A DNA stretch of 64,000 nt. It comes from Cryptomeria japonica (taxonomy: Eukaryota > Streptophyta > Pinopsida > Cupressales > Cupressaceae). The DNA is taken from assembly GCF_030272615.1 (NCBI RefSeq), contig NC_081409.1:207871190-207935189 (forward strand). The letters run 5' to 3'. Under the pieces are notes generated by a model. The model was not told where the DNA came from, ran no database searches, and saw only the letters and a program-made list of their open reading frames with translations. Shown here in pieces: positions 45,733 to 56,060 of this stretch; positions within the stretch are counted from its first letter, which is position 1, and each line of letters begins with the position of its first letter. Both the position numbers and the translations under genes were made by a program.

Positions 45733-45970
45733 GCTCCACCACACTCTATATGCTCCCTGCGTTACACCAAAGATAGCACATACACTCATGAAATCTTCAA
45801 CCGGTAGTAACTGCTATACACCAATGCTGCATGATTCGCTACACGCTATATGCTCCTTGCGTTACATCAAAGATATCACATACACTCATGAAATCTTCTT
45901 CAACCTGTAGTAACTGCTATGCACTATATGCTGCATGCTTTGCTACACTCTATATGCTCCTTTCATTATA
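45733..45970 (+). repeat. Tandem repeat, period about 105 bp, 2.3 copies
   Basis: Units start near ctacacgctatatgctcc (45740, 45839, 45943) and include acatacactcatgaaatcttc and gtagtaactgctat. They sit within probable copia LTR sequence. Confidence 0.8.
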
Positions 45971-46224
45971 TCTATAACAATCTGATAAAAGACATGCTGG
46001 AGTGTAACATATTGCCACACAGACACCTTTATTTGACACCTTCCATGCGTTAGATGCAGCAGACTAATGCCACACACACACCCTTATTTGGATCTTTTAA
46101 TATTCTGAGGAGGTGTTTCATAAGTCTGAAGTTATAAGTTGCATAAGCTTCCTAATATCGCACATTTAAAAAATTCAAGGATGACATGTCACTCTGAAAT
46201 AGACAGGCGGGCGTGTGACTTGAA

Positions 46225-46375
46225 AAAGCAACCAGCTCAAGCTAACACCCAAGTAGCTTAAACACACAACCAAGTAGCTCAACCAAACAACTAGGTAGCT
46301 CAAATAAACAAGCAAGCAGTTCAACCAAGCAGGCAAATAACTCAACCAAGTAGGCAAGTAGCTTGACTAAACAAT
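46225..46375 (-). repeat. Degenerate minisatellite, agtagctcaaccaa unit
   Basis: Roughly ten 14-18-bp units of the form aagtagctcaaccaaacaac are found in the U3 of the LTR that starts at 46441 on the - strand. The Leu/Ser/Tyr-rich frame over it is a repeat translation. Confidence 0.75.
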
Positions 46376-46440
46376 CGATGAAGATCTATTGAATGATCAA
46401 CAACTTGACAACTTTTGACATCAATGGCAAAATATTCAAC

Positions 46441-46453
46441 AATCTCCCCCTTT
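46441..46453 (-). promoter_or_regulatory. Polypurine tract and 3' LTR start of copia element A
   Basis: On the - strand AAAGGGGGAGATTG is followed by TGTTGAATATTTTGCC, the start of the 3' LTR. It lies about 180 bp after the end of the copia reading, as expected for plus-strand priming. Confidence 0.65.
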
Positions 46454-46626
46454 GTCATTGATGGCAACTCCATCTGCTAGTACCTGGAAACCAGAGCAAC
46501 TTTGAAACGAGTTGCTCTCCCTGACTTACTACTCACCCTTTGACATCAATGACTGAAACCAACCTGCATAATTGAAATGGGAAAAGAATGTGACAATTAA
46601 AACTCCCCCTAAGTTAGAACAACACT

Positions 46627-48935
46627 TCAAAAATGGAGTGAAATCACTCCCAACTTCTGCCTCAAATATTCAAAAGTATCCCTTGGCAAAGCCTTAGTGA
46701 ACAAATTAGCAATTTGCTCTTTAGTAGAAACAGATTTCAGCTTAACCTCCTGATTACTAACTTGTTCTCTCAGAAAATGATACTTAATAGGAATATGTTT
46801 AGTCCTAGAGTGTAACTGGATTCTTAGAAATGTTAAAAGCACTCATGTTGTCACAAAAGATAGATATAGGATGACCATATTCTACCTTATCCCTTAGTGT
46901 TTGCTTCATCCAAAGAACTTGTGTACAACAAGACAGTGCTGCAATGTACTCCGCTTCAGTTGTAGACAAAAAAGCAGATGTTTGCTTTTTGGTCATCCAA
47001 GATACAAGACAGCCACCTAGGAAGAATACACCTCCACTCGTGCTCTTCCTATCTTCAATTGAACCACCCCAATCTGCATTAGTATAAGATGTAAGAGTAA
47101 AGTCATTACCTTTAGGATACCAAAGCCCATAATCCATACTACATAGTACCCTTAAGATACTTGAAGATCCTCTTAATTGCATGAACATGAGTACCCTTAG
47201 GAGTAGCCTGAAATCTAGCAACATAACCAACAACTTGCAAATGTCAAGTCTAGTAGCTGTAACATACAAAAAATTCCTATCATAGACCTGTACAATATTT
47301 GATTAGCATCTAGAGACTCGTCATTTTTATTGATTTTACATCCTATCACCATAGGATTGCTTACTGGATTGCAATCCTCCATTTTAAACCTTTTTAGCAT
47401 TTCTCTAATATACTTTGTTTGAGAAATAAAAGTACCTTTATTTGATTGATGAATTTGTAAGCCAAGGAAGAATGACAACTCTCCCAACATGGACATTTCA
47501 AAATCCTTCATATTGGTAGCAAAAACTTGACACATCTCTTCACAATCACTACGAAAAATCAAATCATCAACATAAACTACAATAATCAGCATATGATTAC
47601 CTTCTTCTTTTACATATAGATTGTTGTCTGCTTTACCTCTTCTGAATCCCTGCTACTGTAGGTAACTCTCAAGTCTGTCATACCAAGCATGCGGAGCTTG
47701 TTTGAAGCCATAAAGAGCCTTTTTCAACTTGCAAACATAGTTCTGATTTTCTGATAACACAAACCCATTTGGCTGCTCTACATAAACTTCTTCATTCAAA
47801 TTACCATTCAGAAAAGTAGATTTAACATCCATTTGAAAAACTTTAAAACTTTTAAATGAGGCAAAGGCTAAGAACATTCTAATTGCTTCTAAACGTGCAA
47901 CAAGAGCAAAGGTTTCATCGAAGTCAACAATTTCTACCTATGCATAACCTTTGCACACAAGTCTTGCTTTGTTTCTTACCACTTGGCCATCTTCATTCAA
48001 CTTGTTTCTGTAGACCCACTTTGTACCTATCACATTCTTGTCTTTGGGCCTTGAGACAAGTTCCTAAGTTTCACTCTTCTGGATCTGATCAAGCTCCTCT
48101 TTCATGGCTACCACCCAGTATTTGTCTTCTACTGCCTCCTCAAAACTCTTAGGCTCAATCATGGATAGCAAGGAGATGTCTTCATCTTCAAAGTAGTTTA
48201 CATTTCTTCTTGTAGTTCTTGGTCTGTCCTCTTGCAAAATCTGATTGATAGGGCGATTCTTTTGAACAAATCTCGATGAAGTCTTCAAAGATGTTTTGAA
48301 TGTGGTCTTACTTTGATCAATTGTAGGTGTATTTTCAGCAACTGCATCTGCTGTCCCAAACTGAATATTTGAAGATGCATTATCAGAATTTGCATCTGAT
48401 GCCTTATGTTGAACACTTTCAGATGTATTTTCAGAATTTCCATTTGCTGTCCCAACTTGTACATTTGAGGAAGATTGTTAAACAACACTTTCTACTTCAT
48501 CTCCTTGAGAGCCATCATCACCATTTTGCAACTTTTCACATGAGTTAGTGTTTTCATGAGCTTTTACATTAGCACTTTCAACAATCTTGTGTAATCTTTT
48601 TATAAAACATCTATAAGCTTTACTCTTGGAAGAGTATCTTAAGAAGATACCTTCATCAGCCCTGGGATCAAATTTCCGAAGATTGTCTTCATCCCTCTTA
48701 ATGTAACAAGGACTACCAAAAACTCTAAAATAATTAACTAAAGCAGCCTTACCTTCCATAGTTCATATGATGTTTTGTTATGCTTTGCTCTAATCAGCCC
48801 TCTATTCTGAATATAAACAGCAGTATGGACTGCCTCTTTCCAAAAAGAATTATTTACCTTAGATTCATTCATCATGCTACAAGCTATTTTCTTGAACTAA
48901 TCTATTCTTCCTCTCAACAACACTATTTTGTTGAT
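46627..48935 (-). pseudogene. Copia element A: integrase C-terminus, RT and RNase H
   Basis: Fragments in order on the - strand: integrase C-terminal region (FRVFGSPCYIKRDEDN, 48759-48478), a linker, the RT start (FEEAVEDKYWVVAMKEELDQI, about 48130), KGYA and [20 protein letters not shown] (about 47830), [19 protein letters not shown] (about 47690), the catalytic YVDD (about 47570), then RNase H with TNADWGG, RKSTSGGVFF, TTEAEYIAAL and FCDN. The C-terminal block STKEQIANLFTKALP ends at 46627. Stops and shifts separate the pieces. The 5' end is cut at about 48935, where it runs into hAT sequence. Confidence 0.92.
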
Positions 48936-49370
48936 GCATCCTCTCTAACAAAATAAAGTAGCTGACATATCTAGTCTCCAAGGGCTTGAGAAATTCCTTC
49001 CTTGAAAATGTCCTAAACAATGCAAGTGAAGTGTAATGTTTGCAAATGAACATTTCCACATCTCTAGCCTTTGACACCATTGCCTTTATCCAATCAATTT
49101 TCCCAATGTCCTTCAAGGTATTGTTCAAAACATGCACACAACATGGGGTCCAAAAAATGTGCTTTTAAGCACTCTCCATCGTTAATCTAGTTAACTTACA
49201 CATGGGCTGAATCAGTCACTACCTGCACAACATTAGAGGCTCCAACCTCTTCTATGGCCTCTCTAAAAATCTGAAATTGGAAGGTTGCATCCTTCCTTTT
49301 CCCTGAACAATCTATAGCTCTAAGAAAATAAGATCCCACTGTCGCATTTGGAGGATGGGCTAGAGCGGGG
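48936..49370 (-). pseudogene. hAT DUF659 fragment fused to copia integrase
   Basis: Reading on the - strand gives FREAIEEVGASNVVQVVTDS, FLDPML, LKDIGKIDWIKAMVSKARDVEMF, and FLKPLETRYVSYFILLERM. These blocks match the + strand hAT relic at 32150-32520. After LLERM the same frame continues HQQNSVVERKNRLVQEN, a copia integrase motif. The switch is at about 48935-48939. Confidence 0.82.
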
Positions 49371-49570
49371 GCGGGGGGATGTGTTTCAAGGACAGGGACA
49401 ATAGGGAGCCATTTATTTGGGGATGGTAGGGGATGGCTATTAAAAAAATAGGGTAAATTTAAAAAATACAGAAAATTTCAGATATTCAGATGATAGCATT
49501 CATAAGACAATCATCATATACTTCATAGAACCTTAACACATAAGATTGGAGTTCAATCGATATTTTCATT
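49362..49570 (+). repeat. Dispersed GGGGA-rich repeat, copy 2
   Basis: This is homologous to 43775-44020. A related GGGGAC-rich segment lies at 50268-50470 in part on the opposite strand (tccccaatttc...ggggacagtcgggg), so 49362-50470 might be one element with inverted ends. The interior 49570-50268 is unassigned. Confidence 0.6.
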
Positions 49571-50639
49571 GTATTCATTGACAAAAGTCAGTGACAAAAC
49601 AGTAAACACATGACATTATATAATTTTTTTACAATATAGTTTTGTATCTATTTTCTTTTATTCTTCCCCTTTTGGTCATCCGTGGACATTAATATAATTT
49701 CTCTCTTTCATTCATTCTGAAACTATAATATAATTTTGTATCTATTTTTTTTTTGTTCTTCCACCTTTGGTCATCTGTGGACATTAATATAATTTCTTTC
49801 TATCATTCATTCTGAAACTATAATATGAAAAAAAAAGCACTTATTGGAGTTGAAAATCTTAAATTTACAGCCCTGGTGTCACTGTTGTGAACTCAACTGC
49901 AAAAATGCAATTACCACGTTACTCCTAAAATATAAAACTAATGTTGCTGGACAAAAATCTGAAATAGGAGGAAAATCTAATACCTTAAATGCCATAAATT
50001 TTGGATTTAAGAGAAATCTAGCTTGAATTATGGGCATTTGTAGTTTTTTCTTTTAGATTTTTTTGGGCATAATATCAAAAATAAACTGCAATATTTGGAT
50101 GACAAAAGAAATAAATCAAATTCAAAACACAAGCCAAAGAGAATTATATTGTATATCAGATAGTATTACCAAAAGCATGCAAAAATAGGGAACTTTCACG
50201 AAAAAGTATGGATGAACTCAGGCCCAATCTAAGATCATAAAACAAAAATGAACTTGTTAACAGCTGTGTTGTCGTGGACGGCTAACTGTCCCTAAGACGG
50301 TTAGGGTACGTCTAAGCGCCCCTTGCTTGTCTTGGGGATTGCTAGCTATCCCTAGACGTGTCCGGGTATTTTGCAAGCATACTCGAAACATCCCCAATTT
50401 CTTTTCCAATTTTGGGGACAGTCGGGGACATTTCCGAGGCATCTCTACATCCCCTGGACGTTTTCACTCTGGGGTGGCTGCCAGTTACATTCTGCATGTA
50501 TGCAAATTATTGTACACTGAGTTGGAATGCTAAAAATAAAAAAAACTACTGCCTAGACTGCTGCAGTTAACTGCAATGTTTATTATGCATCTAAAAAATA
50601 AAATAAAATATAACTGCCATGGATAGCTACCGTTGTGAA

Positions 50640-51489
50640 ACCATGGATTGGAAGCTGCATGTAACTGCATGTCTTCAATCTTCCCCTGGATGAAGAACAG
50701 GGATGAGTTCTAACCAATTTCTTGACTCAACAAAATTGGCTGTAGGACAAAACTGTGATTCCATGTGCCCATCATGAACCAAATCACAGATCTCTTCATG
50801 CATAGCATCAATCCATACTCGTTCTCTAACTGCTTCTTCATACATAGAAGGTTCATCTTGAATTGAACTAAACAAGGCCATGTTGACAATTGGATTTGTA
50901 GTAGAGATCCTATGGTAAATGTCATGCAAACTTTGTACCTTTCATGAATAGCTTGGACTTGATGCTTGACTAGAACTATCACCTAAAGGTGTGCTATCTT
51001 GAGAACTTGGTGGAATTAAGCTTGGAGGACTCAAACTTCAACTATCATTGGAGCTTGAACTTCCACTTGAGCTTGTGGGGAGAGGAGGAACTTGATCGTC
51101 TTCAAAACCCATGATGAGTGGTGTGGTTTGTTGAACACCTTTATCCCGTTGCCATACTCCCCCTTCATCAAAAATCGTATCTCAACTAATGATCCATTTC
51201 TTTGTGTTAGGATATTATAAAATTTGTACCCTTTGCTTTCATCTAAATAACCCACAAAGATACAAAGTTGGGATTTTGCATCCAACTTCTTTTGCTTTTG
51301 ATCTGGAACATGAACATTTGCAAGACAACCAAATACACGAAAATGAGCCACTGATGGTTTGTGACCACTCCAAGCCTCCTTTGGACTGATATTCTTAAGA
51401 GACTTGGTAGGGCTTCTATTCAAAATGTATGCTGTGGTGGCTACTGCTAATCCCCAATAGAAATTTGGAAGATTTTTGGACTGTAGCAT
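50640..51489 (-). pseudogene. Copia element B: integrase C-terminus and RT start
   Basis: The reading gives YILNRSPTKSLKNISPKEAWSG, FRVFGCLANVHVPDQ and CIFVGYLDESKGYK (51489-51189), a low-complexity linker, then YEEAVRERVWIDAMHEEI (about 50850), the beginning of the copia RT domain. The element stops there, at about 50640; the rest of RT and RNase H are missing. Confidence 0.88.
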
Positions 51490-52397
51490 GCTTCATGCCA
51501 TCTCCATAATGGTATGGTTTTTCCTTTCTGCAACACCATTTTGTTGGGGGTGTAGGTTGTAGTCAGTTGTCTCTTGATGCCATGAGTGCTACAAAAATTA
51601 GCAAATTCTCCCCCTCTATCAATTCTGAGTATTTTTAGAAAATACCCACTTTGCTTTTCTGTCAAAGACTTAAAGTCCTTGAAGCATGCAAAAGCTTCAG
51701 ATGTATACCTGACCCATGTGTGGTGTGAGAAATCATCAATGAAAGCCAAAAAATATAGATTCTTACCCAATGATTCCTCTTGCATTTCACCACAGATGTC
51801 GGCATGCACAAGCTCTAGAGGAGATTTTGCCCTCCATGATTTGTTCATCGGAAAACTATCTCGATGCTTCTTGCCAAGTGCACAACCTGAACACACTCCT
51901 TTTGCCTGAATTTCTGGAAGTCCTCTCACCACATTCTTTTTGTGAAGCCAACTTAGTCCTTGAAAATTTAGATGACCATAATGTTGGTGCCATAACCACG
52001 AATCATCTGTGGTTGCCTTGAGGACATGCATCCTCGTAAAAACCAATCTGAAAGGAAAAAGCCTGCTCTTTGTCATACAAGCCTTTGCTACAAGATGATT
52101 GTTAGCTGATTTATCAAAAAATTTGCAGCAGTTATCTTCAAACTCAACCTCATAATTTTTTTCTATAATCTGCCCAATACTCAAGAGATTATGCTTTAAC
52201 TTCGACACATGCAAACTGTCATGAATAAAAGTAGTTTCTCCTTTCTTAGTTTTCATGGCTAGGGTACCTTTTCCCATTACATCAACCTCTTTATCATCAC
52301 CAAATTTGACTTGACTTCTTTTAAAGTCATCTAAAATGACAAAGAGATCAAATTTACCTGTCATATGATTTGAGCAGCCGCTGTCTAAGAACCACAT
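51447..52397 (-). pseudogene. Copia element B: protease, GAG-pre-integrase and integrase core
   Basis: A 316-codon frame opens with WFLDSGCSNHMTG, the aspartic protease active site (DSG). It continues with LKHNLLSIGQI, the GAG-pre-integrase zinc region (WLWHQHYGHLNF...CSGCALGKKHRDSFP) and the integrase core with LELVHADICGEM (first Asp), YFLAFIDDFS and LRIDRGGEFANF (second Asp). A frameshift at about 51530 (after TYTPNKM) removes the normal QNGVVERKN helix. Integrase would join cDNA to target DNA; this copy is inactive. Confidence 0.93.
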
Positions 52398-52555
52398 ATC
52401 ATTTTGAGGTTCTTCAGCAAAATTGCATGCAAAGATTGTGGTGTGATGGCGTCTTCAAAAGGCTCTTCAATATAATTGGCTTCTGATTTATTCAAATCAG
52501 ATTTCTTCATTCTGCATTCAGATTCATAGTGACTATGCCTTTCACAATACTTGCA

Positions 52556-53470
52556 CTAGATGCTCCTACTATCCACAAAATTTATTCCTCTTCCTCTTTC
52601 TCGACCATGTCCTCTATTTGTAGAAGGCTCCCCTTGAGATTTATAGGAGAGAGAAGGAGAGGTTGTAGATTTGTCTTCAATTCTTACTGTAGACTGAAAC
52701 ACTTGCACTAGGCTCTCCGTAGAATGTTGCATACGCTCCTCATGAGATTGCGAAGAACCTATCAACTCTGCAACTTTGAAAGTAGTTAGATCTTTACTTT
52801 CTCTAATGGCAATCACCACTGGATCAAATTTTGGAGGAATAGATCTCAAAATCTTTTCTAGAATTTTTTACTCTATGATAGTTTCCCCTTGTGTTCTGAG
52901 CTGATTTACAATATCTTGAGTCCTAGTAATGAATTCACGAATAGACTCAACTTCTTTCATCTCTGGGAAATAGTAGAAGTTGGATACAATGAGCCTGCAG
53001 ATCAAAATGTTTTGAATGCATTGAATGCAAATCTGTGTAATCAGTTGAAAGAAGACAGGAAGAAGGACAATCAAGCTCTCTTCAATATCCAATCCACATT
53101 GGATATTTCAAATTTTCGCCATATTGCTGGTATGATGAAGTCAAGGGATGCATGGAGTGCTAGTCAAACTGCATACCAAGGTTTTGATAAAGTAAGATTG
53201 GTAAGATTTTCAAAATCCCTTCAAAAGGTTTGAAGTCTTACCAATCTTACTTTAGTAGAATCTCGGTATGCGGTTTGAAGAGCATTCCATGCGTCCTTTG
53301 ACTTCATCATACCAACAATACAGGGAAAAATTGAGATATCCAATGCGGATTGGATATTGAAGAGAGCTCGATTGTCCTTCTTCCTGTCTTCTTTTAACTG
53401 ATTATGCAGATTTGCATTCAATACATTCAAAGCATTCAAAGCATTCTAATCTGCAGGCTCCTTGTATCCA
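52556..53470 (-). pseudogene. Copia element B gag, interrupted by an inverted duplication
   Basis: The outer parts read as copia gag (UBN2 type): KDAWNALQTAYRDSTKVRLVRL (53439-53221), then MKEVESIREFITRTQDIVNQLR and PPKFDPVVIAIRESKDL (53092-52556). Between RLQTF and MKEVES lies a reversed extra copy of the preceding gag segment (52965-53206), so the frame is destroyed. The Arg/Gly-rich tail (GHGRERGRG) precedes the nucleocapsid knuckle region, which is poorly preserved. Confidence 0.88.
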
Positions 53471-53486
53471 ACTTCTACTATTTCCC
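52965..53486. repeat. Long inverted repeat, about 240-bp arms, 29-base loop
   Basis: Left arm 52965-53206 and right arm 53236-53486 are reverse complements with roughly 90% match by eye, from gggaaatagtagaag outside to agtaagattggtaaga inside. Both arms are the same piece of copia gag, and each translates to the LKEDRKKDN...LFNIQS sequence on opposite strands. A transcript through it would form a long double-stranded hairpin. A further fragment of the outer arm is at 53975-54045. Confidence 0.93.
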
Positions 53487-53644
53487 AAAGTTCTTGGGAT
53501 TTTAGTAGGGTCTTCATCTTTATGCTTTAATATTCATAGTTCTCTCCGGTGAACAGCGGAAGCTGCAATGGAATGCTACTGCCATTTTGGAGAAGAAACT
53601 GCTATCTGCACAAAGGATAAAATCTGCAAGAAAATCTTCAATCT

Positions 53645-53657
53645 GCTCTGATACCAA
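53645..53657 (-). promoter_or_regulatory. Primer-binding site of copia element B
   Basis: On the - strand TTGGTATCAGAGC follows the 5' LTR end, the standard primer site matching the 3' end of plant initiator methionine tRNA used by copia elements. Confidence 0.85.
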
Positions 53658-53658
53658 T

Positions 53659-53965
53659 TGAAGGAAAATAATATAAAGCTCTTACACTATACTGATCATA
53701 CAACTCAGAAAATAAAACTCTTCACATTCATAAATAAAGAAACTTAAAGTTCTTGCTGTGCGAACAGAAGAGATAAAAAACTAAACTGTATTATTAATTG
53801 TGTCAATATGCTGCAAGGCAGCGTACATATAAAGAAATTACAATGCTAAAAATAGGAGCAGAAGAAGCTGCAATCAGCAAGCTAAGAGGAGCTAAAATTA
53901 GCTGTAACTCTTGGTAACAACCAGTTCTTAAAAAAGAACTAAGCTTGCATCGAAAGCAAGAAGAG
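53659..53965 (-). repeat. 5' LTR (partial) of copia element B
   Basis: The LTR ends ...CCTTCA just before the primer site. Pyrimidine-rich and TATA-like sequence is present (tctttatatgtacg, + about 53826). At about 53965 it joins a gag-like fragment, so its upstream end has been lost or rearranged. Confidence 0.6.
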
Positions 53966-54752
53966 CATTTTTGATCTGCAGGCTCGTTGTATCCAACTTG
54001 TACTATTTACCAGAGATCTTGGGATTTTAGTAGGGTCTTACATAGCTTACAACTGATATGATATAGGACAGCACTCAAAACCATAGAAAGTCAGCCAATT
54101 ATCTTGAAGAACGGCCTCCTAAATCTCACCTTTATACTGCTGATTTCTGCTTATGAGATGACAAATTAATTCAATTAGGAAGAATAGAAATTAATTCAAT
54201 TAGGAAGAATAGGGAAGGGTAAGATTTAAGGATAGGAATTTGGAAATCAAAGATGTTGTGTTGGATTTTTGGAACCAGTCTATACGGAGCAGCTGGACAG
54301 GTTTCACAGTAAAATGCAAGGAAATGACAGTTTGCAGGCTAATCAAATTTCTTTATGTTTTAAACAAGCCCCTTGACCTTGGTCACTACATGTAATTGGA
54401 AATTCAAGTTCGAGACAAAAGCACATTTTTATTTCTCAATCAAACCAGACAGCAAACTTGGTTGTGAAATTTAAAGAGGGACCTGTAATCAATATCATAC
54501 ATTCATAAACTTTGGGCTGAAGTTGTCCCAGGAAGAGGAATCATAAACATGTGATGAGAAATGGTAAAAGCGCCCTGTTGGGAATTTTCAATTTATTTTC
54601 AACTATCAGACTTGATATCAGATTGAACATTTTCTTATCTGGTTATTGAATTTCCAACCATCTTATTATGTTAAATTAATGCTGTGTAATAGAGGTGCAG
54701 AGTTTGATTTTAATTTAATTGCCAAAGATTTAACAATTGAATTGAATTGCAG

Positions 54753-54818
54753 GTTTCAAACAAGCTGACTACACCAGTTGAAATTATTTGGAAGTCTTTC
54801 AGCCTTGTGTTTTTTGCT
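54753..54818 (+). CDS. GDT1-like: GDT1-like transporter, exon c
   Basis: This 66-nt exon, acceptor attgcag and donor gtgaga, encodes VSNKLTTPVEIIWKSF...FFA, which leads into the second conserved motif of the UPF0016 family. It is phase 0 at both ends. The residues match the plant plastid GDT1-like proteins very closely, which shows purifying selection despite the 12.5-kb intron upstream. Confidence 0.92.
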
Positions 54819-55109
54819 GTGAGATCACTTCGCAGCCCACTATCATTCTTCAATTCCTAAGAAGATTTTCAATTTCCTTATATTATCTCAATTAGCAGTC
54901 ATTTCATTGATAGTTTCATTTGTTGGATGATATGGAGTACACTCAAACTGCTTGTACTTTGTATATTATTATTTTTTGAGACGATTTTATATAGTGTACA
55001 CGTTTTGAGAAGATACTGAGTACTTCAAGTCATTGAAGATGGCTGGCTACACTTAGAAACTATATTTTCCTAACTGTAACAACTATCTGATTTGATACAA
55101 AATATACAG

Positions 55110-55160
55110 GAATGGGGAGATCGTTCTATGTTAGCTACCATTGCCTTAGGTGCTGCACAA
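55110..55160 (+). CDS. GDT1-like: GDT1-like transporter, exon d (E-x-G-D-R-S motif)
   Basis: This 51-nt exon, acceptor tacag and donor gtaagt, encodes EWGDRSMLATIALGAAQ. EWGDRS is the second copy of the signature E-x-G-D-(K/R)-(S/T) motif, whose acidic residues are thought to bind the transported Mn2+ or Ca2+. The motif is intact, so the gene is probably functional. Confidence 0.95.
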
Positions 55161-55238
55161 GTAAGTTTTTTTATATCACCCTTGTAACTGTCAGAGAACT
55201 CAACAATATTCTGTATTTATCATTTATATTGCTGGCAG

Positions 55239-55343
55239 TCTCCTTGGGGTGTTGCAACTGGGGCCATTGCTGGGCATGCTGCTGCTACTTCTGTTGCTGT
55301 TTTAGGTGGATCCTTTCTTGCTCAGTATATTTCAGAAAAAATG
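55239..55343 (+). CDS. GDT1-like: GDT1-like transporter, exon e
   Basis: This 105-nt exon, acceptor ggcag and donor gttagt, encodes SPWGVATGAIAGHAAAT followed by a small-residue-rich helix and QYISEKM. It follows exon d by a 78-bp intron, in contrast to the giant introns upstream. The Gly/Ala-rich helices are typical of the family. Confidence 0.94.
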
Positions 55344-55424
55344 GTTAGTATTATTTCTCCCTCAAGCTTTGCATGTATTGTGAATCTGGGATTTTCACCA
55401 ACATATTTGAAACATATATGTCAG

Positions 55425-55490
55425 GTTGGCTACATAGGTGGTGCTTTGTTCCTTTTATTTGCTGTGGCAACACTTTTGGGAGCTTTTTAG
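55425..55490 (+). CDS. GDT1-like: GDT1-like transporter, last exon
   Basis: The acceptor tgtcag precedes 22 codons including TAG: VGYIGGALFLLFAVATLLGAF then stop at 55488-55490. This is the final membrane helix, and the protein ends directly after it, as in other family members. Confidence 0.94.
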   Translation, partial: VGYIGGALFLLFAVATLLGAF

Positions 55491-56060
55491 ACATTTATAG
55501 TATTAATTATGAGCCCCACCTTCTTTCTCTGTGTTCATCTTCTAAAGGCTAAGTTTCGTCATGCGACATCTAATGTTCCATTTGTAAAGGCATACATATG
55601 GCAAGACAGCTGAGCACAACTTGAAGTGTTTGATGCTCTAATGCAGACTGTTTCAATTGGTTTTTTAAATAGAAGAGAAATGGTCTGTGGGAAAATGCAA
55701 ACCAACTGAAAATATGTTCACCTATTCAAAATCTAGATCATTCATTGGTTGTTTTTGCTTGTACATGGCATTGAAGTGGAGTAGCATTACTTTATTTGAC
55801 ATCTTACCCCTACTTCTAAGGGTTGTTACGATTCCAGAGAATAATTTTCATACCTTACAAATCCCATTGTGTATATCCTAGCTCTATTTGTATCAAACTT
55901 CGTAAGAGTTGACAGAGAGTTTGGATGATGGCAAAATGGCTGCTGTCATGTTTCAAAGTTTGCAGAACAAGTCAGATCCCAAAAGCCTCATAATTAACTG
56001 TGAACTCAAAGCTTATGCCTTTTAGTTTTATTTTGAATAAAATCTTTAAAAAAGAGTTTG
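55491..56060 (+). other. Probable 3' untranslated region of the GDT1-like gene
   Basis: No coding frame of note. A possible polyadenylation signal, aataaaat, is at about 56036, followed by T-rich sequence. The exact end cannot be seen. Confidence 0.45.

Larger units (their letters stand above)
42283..54752 (+). other. Giant intron (12,470 bp) of the GDT1-like gene
   Basis: The intron runs from gtagtc (42283) to attgcag (54746-54752). It contains - strand copia remnants, a hAT fragment, GGGGA-rich repeats and an inverted gag duplication. Stretches 42300-43770, 44030-44770 and 54050-54752 show nothing I can name apart from an unassigned - strand frame at 43763-43551. Confidence 0.9.

Noticed and set aside
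45539-45910. 123-codon + strand frame
   Set aside because: It spans the 105-bp tandem repeat in copia LTR sequence and has no domain.
46175-46357. Leu/Tyr/Val-rich 60-residue 'membrane protein'
   Set aside because: Translation of a 14-18-bp minisatellite in a copia LTR.
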